A stretch of 53,884 nt of DNA. Source: Acidobacteriota bacterium (GTDB taxonomy: Bacteria; Acidobacteriota; Blastocatellia; RBC074). The stretch covers positions 1 to 53,884 of the forward strand of contig JAKEHZ010000041.1 of the NCBI GenBank assembly GCA_022614735.1, written 5' to 3'. Of the stretch, positions 15,228 through 22,444 are shown piece after piece (the first letter of the stretch is position 1; every line of letters begins with the position of its first letter). A model generated the notes under the pieces. It was given only the letters and a program-made list of their open reading frames with translations. It was not told where the DNA came from and did not search any database. A program made the translations under genes and the position numbers.

Positions 15228-16261
15228 TCGACATCGACGGCTCATTCGGAGAAGGCGGGGGCCAGATTCTTCGCACTTCGCTTGCGCTCTCACTTGTTAC
15301 AGGCAAACCGTTTCGCATCGGGAAAATCCGCGCGGAGCGAAAGAACCCTGGTCTTTTGCGGCAGCATCTCACTGCCGTAAACGCGGCAGCAACTATCGGC
15401 CAGGCGGAAGTAACCGGCGACAGCATCGGCTCAGCGGTGCTCAGCTTCACTCCGCGCAAGATCGTTTCTGGTGATTATCATTTCGCAGTCGGCACGGCCG
15501 GCAGCACAACTCTGATACTGCAGACTGTATTACCCGCATTATCGGTCGCCGATGGACGCAGCCATCTGACCCTCGAGGGCGGGACGCACAACCCGTTTGC
15601 GCCGCCCTTCGATTTTCTTACAAAGGCTTTCCTGCCTTTGCTCGCTAGAATGGGTGTGAATGTTACGGCTAATCTGGACCGGTATGGCTTTTACCCCGCA
15701 GGGGGCGGCAAGATCGAAATCTCTATCAATTCAACCGTGCCGAGCGCGCCGGCCAGGAAATTTACATGGCTTGAATTGAATGGACGGAGTGAAATTCGCC
15801 ATCGTCAGGCCAGGGTAATCCTGGCCAATCTGCCGCGTCAGATCGGCGAACGCGAAATAGCCATCATCAGAAATAAACTGTCGTGGCCGAATGAATTCCT
15901 GACAATTGAGCAGGTTAGCAATTCCCATGGCCCGGGAAACATCGTGATGATCGAAATCGGCTGTGAGTCTCTCACCGAAGTATTTACCGGGTTCGGCGAG
16001 AAAGGGCTGCCTGCGGAAGAGGTCGCCGATCAGGCTGTTCAGCAAGCCCGGCGTTATCTCGCAGGGAATTTTCCTGTTGGTGAGTATCTGGCCGATCAAT
16101 TGCTCATCCCGATGGCCCTATCCGGTGGCGGATCTTTCACTACAGGCCCGCCATCACGTCATACGACAACGAACATCGAAGTCATCGGCAAGTTTCTCGA
16201 TGTGGAGATAGTTGCCGAACCGCTCACAAAACGGGAGTGGAAGATCGGGATCAGATTATGA
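15224..16261 (+). CDS. rtcA: RtcA RNA 3'-terminal phosphate cyclase
   Basis: Converts RNA 3'-phosphate ends to 2',3'-cyclic phosphates using ATP, preparing ends for RtcB and, in Salmonella, also making the ligand that activates RtcR. The N-terminus DGSFGEGGGQILRTSLALS is the family signature, LEGGTHNPFAPPFDF is conserved, and the adenylylated histidine lies in SRHTTTNIEVIG (about His313). 345 residues against 338 in E. coli. The start codon overlaps the slipin stop by four bases. Last gene of the rtc operon, convergent with the beta-propeller gene at 16269. Confidence 0.97.
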   Translation: MIDIDGSFGEGGGQILRTSLALSLVTGKPFRIGKIRAERKNPGLLRQHLTAVNAAATIGQAEVTGDSIGSAVLSFTPRKIVSGDYHFAVGTAGSTTLILQTVLPALSVADGRSHLTLEGGTHNPFAPPFDFLTKAFLPLLARMGVNVTANLDRYGFYPAGGGKIEISINSTVPSAPARKFTWLELNGRSEIRHRQARVILANLPRQIGEREIAIIRNKLSWPNEFLTIEQVSNSHGPGNIVMIEIGCESLTEVFTGFGEKGLPAEEVADQAVQQARRYLAGNFPVGEYLADQLLIPMALSGGGSFTTGPPSRHTTTNIEVIGKFLDVEIVAEPLTKREWKIGIRL

Positions 16262-16268
16262 TCATCAA

Positions 16269-17435
16269 CTACTTGCCGTAGCTGACACGAAAGATAAACC
16301 CTTTATTATCGTCGGAGATATAGAGCGCGCCATCCGCGCCCGTAATCAATCCCGCTGGGCGGCCCAGAACCTGGCCGTCTTTCAGCCAGCCGGTGACGAA
16401 GTCTTCGACACCTGTGGCGCGTCCATTTTGCATGACGACGCGCACGACTTTATATCCGATCTTTTCAACGCGCGCTGTTGGGCTGGAACCATGCAATGCA
16501 ACGAACATCGCATTGCGATAGGCAGCCGGAAACTTGTTGCCTTTGTAAAAGGTCAGGTCAATTGGCGATGAGTGAGGCTGAAGCTCGAGTGCGGGCGGAA
16601 CGGCAGCTTCGGCTTTGATCGACCCTTTGGCGTCTTTCAAATCGGGGTTGGGGACGTTGTTCGCAATAAAGTAAGGCCAGCCGTAGTGCTTGCCATCTTC
16701 AATGCGATTGATTTCATCGGGCGGTTTTTCTTCGCCGAGTCTGTCCTGTCCCATATCGTCCGCCCACATGACGCCGGTCCGTGGATCCCAATCGAAACCG
16801 ATCGCATTGCGGAGCCCTCTGGCAAATGGACGCCCGCCACTGCCGTCGGCGTTGTATTGCATGATAGTGGTGCGCCGCGCGTCCTCATCCTCACAGGAAT
16901 TACAAGATGAACCGATTGAAACATACAACTTGCCATCGCGTCCGAAACCGATGGTGCGCGTCCAATGTGGTGTAGTCGAAACAGGCAGATCGACGACCTT
17001 CTCAGGTGTCCCTTCGATTTTACCTTGAGCGTATTTCAGCCGGAGGATGGCAGGATTAGTTGCGATGTAAAGATAGCCTTTGTGAAAAGCCAGGCTGTGC
17101 GGACGAGTCAGGCTGCTGGCGACGATCTCCATTTTGTCAGCGCGACCATCTTTGTCTTGATCGGGCAAGGCGACGACATCGCTTTTCGATTGGCGAGCGA
17201 CGAAGAGTACGCCGTCAGGGCTGATCGCCATCAGTCGCGCGTTTGTCACGTCAGAGGCAAAGACTGAGATTTTAAAGCCAGCAGGAACCTTCAGCTCAGC
17301 CGGTTGCGCCGGTGCAGCCGGCTGAGTGGGTGTAGCGGGATTTTGTCCGAGGACGGAAACGGTTAAGCAAATAATGAAAATTAACAACGGCTTTGCAACT
17401 TTTAGATAGAGCAAGTCAGTAAGGGCGGTTTTCAC
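16269..17435 (-). CDS. Secreted PQQ-dependent sugar dehydrogenase-like beta-propeller
   Basis: Exported six-bladed propeller (388 residues) of the sorbosone/soluble glucose dehydrogenase type. A signal peptide (LLIFIICLTVSVLGQ) is followed by a Pro/Ala linker and the typical opening PAGFKISVFASDVTNARLMAISPDG. Later blades contain HSLAFHKGYLYIAT, HWTRTIGFGRDGKLYVSIGSSCN and LRNAIGFDWDPRTG. It probably oxidises a sugar or aldehyde in the periplasm, but PQQ binding is not certain from sequence. The GTG at 17435 has AAGGAGA upstream. It stands alone, convergent with rtcA. Confidence 0.85.
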   Translation of the reverse strand: MKTALTDLLYLKVAKPLLIFIICLTVSVLGQNPATPTQPAAPAQPAELKVPAGFKISVFASDVTNARLMAISPDGVLFVARQSKSDVVALPDQDKDGRADKMEIVASSLTRPHSLAFHKGYLYIATNPAILRLKYAQGKIEGTPEKVVDLPVSTTPHWTRTIGFGRDGKLYVSIGSSCNSCEDEDARRTTIMQYNADGSGGRPFARGLRNAIGFDWDPRTGVMWADDMGQDRLGEEKPPDEINRIEDGKHYGWPYFIANNVPNPDLKDAKGSIKAEAAVPPALELQPHSSPIDLTFYKGNKFPAAYRNAMFVALHGSSPTARVEKIGYKVVRVVMQNGRATGVEDFVTGWLKDGQVLGRPAGLITGADGALYISDDNKGFIFRVSYGK

Positions 17436-17516
17436 TGGTCTTTTCTCCTTCTTAGTTGTTGGTGGATGCGATAACGCGAGAGCGTGAGAGTAGCAGTCAT
17501 GCCGTAATCATTCAAC

Positions 17517-18413
17517 CTACCGCAGCCTCGCTTTGCGATAAGCCCTCGGCGTCATCGCTGTGAGTTTGCGGAAGAGTGTAGTGAAGTGGCTCTGGTTCTT
17601 GAATCCGGCGCTCAAACCTACCTCAACAATCGGTAATTCGCTTTCAATGAGCAGCCGTTTGGCATAATCGATTCTGCGCTGCATCAGGAACTGGATCGGC
17701 GTCAATCCGGTGGTCTGTTTGAAAGAGCGCGCGAAATGGTAAGGGCTGAGATCGGCGGCTTGCGCGATTTCGACCAGTGAAAGGTCACCCTCGAGATTTT
17801 CGTCAATGAAATCTCGCACACGGCGCAGTTTGTGCACAGGAAGTCCGCCAAAATGCAAATCCGGAACAACGCTATCGGTCGAATAGTGGCGGAGCAAATG
17901 CACCGCCAGGGTGTTAACTAATGATTCGGCATAGAGCCTACCGGTCGGCTGGCCCGAATCAACCTCCGCAGCAAGTGCCTGGCCGATTGAACGGATCAAC
18001 GCGTCCTGAGGGCCACAAGCCAGAACGATTTTCGCATTTTTGTTGGCTTCGAAATCAATCGTCGCGCGCCCGATAAAATCCTGACTCAGGAAGACCAGAA
18101 CATACTCGAGCTCCTCCTGCCAACTTGCCGAATAGCTCGCACCGGCAGGCGTGACGCTTATATCGCCTACTTTGCGGCGACGGATCATCGTCGTCCCATT
18201 CTTCGACTCGTCTTCGATCGTGATCGATCCGTCCAGAGGGACGAAGACATGATGATTTCTATGGACATGTGCGCTCATTTCTCCGGGCCGCACACGATAA
18301 TGTCCAACCTTGACGCCCTCCCACCCGATCGTCTTCTCGAAGATATAAGGTGACGGAACCCCTGTTTCACGAGCCAGCCTGCTCTCCTCTATCAAGCTTT
18401 TCGGCATTGCCAT
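17517..18413 (-). CDS. AraC-family transcriptional regulator
   Basis: 298-residue regulator with a cupin-like N-terminal sensing domain (GHYRVRPGEMSAHVHRNHHVFVPLDG) and a C-terminal double helix-turn-helix (LSLVEIAQAADLSPYHFARSF and the AraC signature region ending LFRKLTAMTPRAYRKARL). The ATG at 18413 has GGAG about nine bases upstream. It starts 45 bp after the stop of the small EamA-like membrane protein (18459), so the two are likely an operon; the regulator may control that exporter. The ligand is unknown. Confidence 0.88.
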   Translation of the reverse strand: MAMPKSLIEESRLARETGVPSPYIFEKTIGWEGVKVGHYRVRPGEMSAHVHRNHHVFVPLDGSITIEDESKNGTTMIRRRKVGDISVTPAGASYSASWQEELEYVLVFLSQDFIGRATIDFEANKNAKIVLACGPQDALIRSIGQALAAEVDSGQPTGRLYAESLVNTLAVHLLRHYSTDSVVPDLHFGGLPVHKLRRVRDFIDENLEGDLSLVEIAQAADLSPYHFARSFKQTTGLTPIQFLMQRRIDYAKRLLIESELPIVEVGLSAGFKNQSHFTTLFRKLTAMTPRAYRKARLR

Positions 18414-18458
18414 AGATTTATCTCCGCCACTTATTATACACGGCTCGTCAATCACCCA

Positions 18459-18914
18459 CTACGATTGCGGCCTGAAATACAAAACCAGGGTTGCGCCGAT
18501 GATGACAAGCAAAAAGCCGACAAAGAGCAGGGGATTGATGGAAGACTTGGGCGGGTGCAGCAGCATCGTGACAAGCACATTGATCACAGGCGCGCCGCCG
18601 AAAACCAGCGGCATCACGTAAGCCGGATACCCTCCTGACTTGAAAGCCCAGATGATGCACACTGCGCCGAGAGCACCCAGTGCGCCCGCAATCGTTGCGG
18701 TCATTGTGCCTGAAAGATTGAATCCTTCTGCGCTTAATTGATTTTGTGTGGCGAGGGCCGCCACCGGCACGATGACGCCGATTAAGAAGTAGGCCACACC
18801 GACACAGAGCAGTGCGCGGAGCGGATTTTTAAGCTGGACTTGACCTTGATGCAGCATTGCGCCATAGATGCCCCACGACAATACCGCGCCAATCACGAAC
18901 ACAACCCAGTGCAT
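18459..18914 (-). CDS. Small EamA/DMT-like membrane protein
   Basis: 151 residues with about five hydrophobic helices (e.g. WVVFVIGAVLSWGIYGAML, ALLCVGVAYFLIGVIVPV, ATIAGALGALGAVCIIWAF). The ending LLFVGFLLVIIGATLVLYF resembles the last helix of a drug/metabolite transporter half. It corresponds to one EamA repeat, so a functional transporter would need a dimer. Sits upstream of the AraC regulator on the same strand. A 42-bp perfect hairpin lies just upstream of its start. Confidence 0.75.
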   Translation of the reverse strand: MHWVVFVIGAVLSWGIYGAMLHQGQVQLKNPLRALLCVGVAYFLIGVIVPVAALATQNQLSAEGFNLSGTMTATIAGALGALGAVCIIWAFKSGGYPAYVMPLVFGGAPVINVLVTMLLHPPKSSINPLLFVGFLLVIIGATLVLYFRPQS

Positions 18915-18936
18915 AGGACTTTTCTCTCCTTGTTAA

Positions 18937-19024
18937 TGGTGCATCCGGTAAATTCATATCATCTTTTTGAGCCCGCGCGTTAGCGCGGGCTCAAAAAGAT
19001 GATATGAATTTACCGGATGCACCA
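18937..19024. repeat. 42-bp perfect hairpin with GTTA loop
   Basis: Arms 18937-18978 and 18983-19024 are perfectly complementary around the tetraloop GTTA. The GC-rich tip (GCCCGCGC) lies above an AT-rich stem. It lies 31 bp beyond the stop of the PQQ-like gene (19056) and would be an extremely stable transcript end. Confidence 0.95.
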
Positions 19025-19055
19025 GTTAGTAATAGCAGGTTAATATTGATAACAG

Positions 19056-20522
19056 CTAACTGCTCTTGGCCTCATCGCGCTTGCCGAAGCAGTAGAGCGC
19101 GCTGTGTGTCCTCAGATAAATCCGCCCACCGACAATTGCCGGCGTGGCATTGCAGAGATCGTCCAGAACATTTACTGCGAGGATTTCCCAATCGCCACCT
19201 GCCTTGAGCACCGTCAGCTTGCCTTCATGGCTAAGAGTGAAGATCTTACCATCGGCGCCGACCGGTGAAGCGAAATAATCACCGGGAGCATCTCGCAGAC
19301 GAGCCTGCTTGAGCACCGCGCCGGTCTTCGGATCGAGGGAAGTCAAAATGCCGCCTTCTTTAAGCAAGTAAACGACATCTCGATAGAACAATGGTGACGG
19401 CACATTCGGCAGTGATTTTTGATAACGCCAGAGGAGGTGAGATTCGGTCAAATCGCCGCGCATCTCTTTTTGATTGTCTATCCGGTAGGCAAGCACCCCA
19501 TTTTGGACAGACCGCTTTGCGCGATAAGCTCGCCAATCGCGATCATTCAGAAAACCGTCGCGGTCCAGGTCGAAACTCTCCCAATCTTTTTTTATTCGCT
19601 GATCATCGAGTTCTTCCTTCGCAAGCTTGCCGTCTTTGTTGGCATCGAGCTTCTTCAATATTTCCTCGAGTGGCGGCACGTCTTCCTGTTGGCCCGGATC
19701 AGCGCCACCGGCCCAGCCGAGAATGTAGAGGCTATCGCGTCCGAATACCGGCGTTGGTTTGATCTGCCACGTCAACCCGCGAATCCACCAGACCTCCCTT
19801 CCTGTCGCGACTTCATAGGCAGAGAGGCGCAGCGATCCGGCAACGAGAACTTGTAGTGAGCCTTTGGCAGGCTGGTAGAGGACCGGAGTCGCAAACCCGC
19901 GTGTCGCTTCAGGGCGTTCCTGGCGCCATTTCACTTTACCTGTATTTTTATCTACTGCGAGGAAGAAAGAATCGGTTTCGGAATCGCAATTGAGCAACAA
20001 ATTGCCTTCAGCGAGGATCGGCGAAGTCCCCATACCGAAAGGGTTATTGAACGGTCCAAGGGGCAGACGCCATCGCTCCTTGCCATCTGCATCAAATGAA
20101 ATCAGCCCGAAGTCAGTGAAGAAGGCATAGACGTTTTGGCCATCAGTGACAGGGCTTGGTGACGCGGGGCTGTTCGATTTGTGAAGTTCCTGCGATCTTG
20201 GCTTCGTCATTTCACGCTGCCAGATGCGTTTTCCGCTCGCGCGATCCAGGCAGATGACGATTAGTTTGTTGCTCTGGAAAGCGGTGACGAAAATTCGATT
20301 CTGTGTCAGCACAGGCGACGAATGGCCTGGCGGGAGCTCCGTTCTCCAGATGACGTTTTGATCCGGGCCGAAATGAATTGGCAAGCCCGTATCGTTCGAG
20401 ACGCCGGAGGCATTGGGACCTCGGAATTGCGTCCAGTCGTCGGCGGTCACTGTTGGTACAAACAGAGATAATATGAAGGCAATGCACACGATGACAATGA
20501 CAGATTGCTTCTGCTGCGACAC
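19056..20522 (-). CDS. Secreted PQQ-like beta-propeller with EF-hand insertion (paralogue B)
   Basis: 488 residues. Signal peptide (VIVIVCIAFILSLFVPTVTA) then DDWTQFRGPNASGVS, the opening of many acidobacterial and planctomycetal PQQ-like proteins. Repeated W-blade motifs follow (LDRASGKRIWQREM, VDKNTGKVKWRQE). An EF-hand pair is inserted between blades: DANKDGKLAKEEL and DLDRDGFLNDRDW, both with calcium-loop spacing. It may act as an extracytoplasmic scaffold or dehydrogenase; catalytic residues are not identifiable. The GTG at 20522 follows GGAGG. Paralogue of the gene just upstream at 20574. Confidence 0.88.
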   Translation of the reverse strand: MSQQKQSVIVIVCIAFILSLFVPTVTADDWTQFRGPNASGVSNDTGLPIHFGPDQNVIWRTELPPGHSSPVLTQNRIFVTAFQSNKLIVICLDRASGKRIWQREMTKPRSQELHKSNSPASPSPVTDGQNVYAFFTDFGLISFDADGKERWRLPLGPFNNPFGMGTSPILAEGNLLLNCDSETDSFFLAVDKNTGKVKWRQERPEATRGFATPVLYQPAKGSLQVLVAGSLRLSAYEVATGREVWWIRGLTWQIKPTPVFGRDSLYILGWAGGADPGQQEDVPPLEEILKKLDANKDGKLAKEELDDQRIKKDWESFDLDRDGFLNDRDWRAYRAKRSVQNGVLAYRIDNQKEMRGDLTESHLLWRYQKSLPNVPSPLFYRDVVYLLKEGGILTSLDPKTGAVLKQARLRDAPGDYFASPVGADGKIFTLSHEGKLTVLKAGGDWEILAVNVLDDLCNATPAIVGGRIYLRTHSALYCFGKRDEAKSS

Positions 20523-20540
20523 GGGTCTGACCTCCTCTGC

Positions 20541-20572
20541 AACTATTGGGAGCGCTTGCGCTCCCAATAGTT
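20541..20572. repeat. 14-bp hairpin between the two PQQ-like paralogues
   Basis: AACTATTGGGAGCG (20541-20554) pairs perfectly with 20559-20572 around a 4-nt loop. It ends one base before the stop codon of the upstream paralogue (20574) and about 18 bp before the GTG of the next gene, so it may limit read-through between the two. Confidence 0.8.
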
Positions 20573-20573
20573 G

Positions 20574-22016
20574 TCAATTCTGTTTCGCAAAACAATAGAG
20601 CGCACTCTGCGTCCGAACGTAGAGCTTTCCATCAACGATTGCCGGCGTGGCGAAAACTTCATCGCCGAGTGGATTGACTGCCAGCACCTCCCATTCACCT
20701 GCTGCTTTCACGACTGACACAGTGCCATCCTGGCTGATCAGGTAGACCTTGCCATCGGCGCCTACCGGAGAAGCGAAATATTTGTCGATGGCGCCTTTCA
20801 AACGACCCTGCTTGATCACATTGCCTGTCGCCGGATCGAACGAGATCAGGATGCCGCTGTCGTTGACCATAAACAATGCTCCCTGATAAAGCAATGTTGA
20901 GGGCACTTGCGGCACGGGTTTTTGATATTTCCAGCGAATTGCGTTGGCTGACATATCGCCTTTCCCGCCGAGTTTGATTGAGAGCAGACCGTTCTCTGAG
21001 GCCATCATCGCACGACAAATCTCCCATTCGCGAGCGTTCAATTTGCCATCCTGATCAGTGTCGAAAGTGCCGAAGTAGACCTTCTGCTTCAACTTCTGAT
21101 TCGGCATCTCGTCCGGGGAGATTTTGCCGTCTTTGTCAGTATCGTTTTTGGCCATGACTTCTTCAAGGGATGGCAGGTAAATTTGTAGACCTGGCTGATT
21201 TTCCGGCCACCCCCAACCATTGATATAAAGCACATCACCGTCGAGCGATGGGACGGACTTCATTTCGCAAGCCAGCCCGCGCACGTGCCATAGCCGCTCG
21301 CCGTCTTGCGGCGAGTAGGCAGACAACTGAAACGATTCGGCGATGATGATCTGCTTCTGGCCATTCTTTGGTTGATAAATAATTGGCGTCGAATAACCGG
21401 AGATCACGCCGGGACGATCAACCTTCCATTTCACCTTGCCCGTCTTCCTGTCAACTGCAAGCAGGTATGATGTGGTGTCCTGATCACATGGCAGAATGAT
21501 TTTGTCATCAACAATGATCGGCGAAGCGCCAAAACCGTAGTAGATCGTGAATGGCCCCATCGGCAGTCGCCATCGCTCTTTGCCGTTGGCATCGAAAGAG
21601 ATCATCCCGAAGTCTTGAAAGAATGTATAAACGTTTTCGCCATCCGTGACCGGGCTCGGTGAGGCGGGATTATTCGGTTTTTGAAGACGGTCTTTGCGTG
21701 GACGCGGCGCTTCATTTTTCCAGAGGACCTTGCCGGAATTGCGGTCTAAGCCGATGACCAAAAGCCTATCGTTCTCGAAAGCAGTTAAGAAGATGCGATT
21801 GTGTGTGAAGACAGGCGACGAATGACCGGGTGGCAATGGGGTCTTCCAAACGACGTTCTTCTCGGGGCCAAATTCAACAGGCAGGTTAGCCGATGACGAA
21901 ATCCCCGTGCCGTTCGGCCCGCGAAATCGCGTCCAATCATCGCTCGCAAAGTGGGGATTGGACACCAACAGAATGATGGTAAAGAGAAGCGAAAATCTTA
22001 TCGAATTATTTGGCAT
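20574..22016 (-). CDS. Secreted PQQ-like beta-propeller with EF-hand insertion (paralogue A)
   Basis: 480 residues. Signal peptide (FSLLFTIILLVSNPHFAS), then DDWTRFRGPNGTGIS. Blades contain LDRNSGKVLWKNEAPR and VDRKTGKVKWKVDRPG. The inserted EF-hand pair is NDTDKDGKISPDEM and DTDQDGKLNAREW. Strong similarity in domain order to the next gene shows a tandem duplication. The start at 22016 is a choice: it gives a proper signal peptide, but the ribosome site (GAAGA) is weak and a start at 22064 would overlap the small upstream gene. The role is unknown beyond an extracytoplasmic, calcium-binding propeller. Confidence 0.87.
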   Translation of the reverse strand: MPNNSIRFSLLFTIILLVSNPHFASDDWTRFRGPNGTGISSSANLPVEFGPEKNVVWKTPLPPGHSSPVFTHNRIFLTAFENDRLLVIGLDRNSGKVLWKNEAPRPRKDRLQKPNNPASPSPVTDGENVYTFFQDFGMISFDANGKERWRLPMGPFTIYYGFGASPIIVDDKIILPCDQDTTSYLLAVDRKTGKVKWKVDRPGVISGYSTPIIYQPKNGQKQIIIAESFQLSAYSPQDGERLWHVRGLACEMKSVPSLDGDVLYINGWGWPENQPGLQIYLPSLEEVMAKNDTDKDGKISPDEMPNQKLKQKVYFGTFDTDQDGKLNAREWEICRAMMASENGLLSIKLGGKGDMSANAIRWKYQKPVPQVPSTLLYQGALFMVNDSGILISFDPATGNVIKQGRLKGAIDKYFASPVGADGKVYLISQDGTVSVVKAAGEWEVLAVNPLGDEVFATPAIVDGKLYVRTQSALYCFAKQN

Positions 22017-22051
22017 ATCTTCATATGAAAACTGAAAACTGCTTTTTGCCG

Positions 22052-22258
22052 TCACATTTCCCAATCGGATTTCAGGTCTTCGCCATCGTAAGACTCTCGT
22101 TCCTTCAGTCGCTCTACTTCTTCATTTAAAAGTGCAATCTGGGCCGATAACGCGCGAATATCGGTGCGAAGAGCTTCCAACTCTGAGCGCAATCCCGTCA
22201 TGTCATCGTGCAAAGTGATAGCCCAGTTTTTTAGCGTCTCAATGATTGATTTCCGCAT
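22052..22258 (-). CDS. Small coiled-coil protein, unknown
   Basis: 68 residues starting MRKSIIETLKNWAITLHDD, then a clear heptad coiled coil (SELEALRTDIRALSAQIALL through EEVERLKERES) and an acidic tail. AAGG precedes the ATG at 22258. It lies 35 bp upstream of PQQ-like paralogue A on the same strand. No function recognised. A chance open frame is possible, but the regular heptads and spacing favour a real gene. Confidence 0.5.
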   Translation of the reverse strand: MRKSIIETLKNWAITLHDDMTGLRSELEALRTDIRALSAQIALLNEEVERLKERESYDGEDLKSDWEM

Positions 22259-22291
22259 ATCTACCTTATTACCCTGATGTCGGGGCACATT

Positions 22292-22444
22292 TTCAAAGCT
22301 AGGTTACAGATCGTGAGGCAAGGTGGAATACAAAAATGGCAAAAAGAGCAAAAAAGGCAAAGGGGCCTAGAAATTTTGCCTTTTTTGCTCTTTTTGCCAT
22401 TTTTGTATTCCACCTTGCCTCACGATCTGTAACCTAGCTTTGAA
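22292..22444. repeat. 70-bp perfect inverted repeat abutting the TonB receptor stop
   Basis: Arms 22292-22361 and 22375-22444 are identical reverse complements over 70 bp with a 13-nt loop. The inner approximately 27 bp is made of 9-nt words (ATGGCAAAA/AGAGCAAAA/AAGGCAAAG); the outer approximately 43 bp is unique sequence. The right arm ends exactly at the base before the TonB receptor stop codon (22445). It is the longest perfect palindrome well inside the window. Confidence 0.97.
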
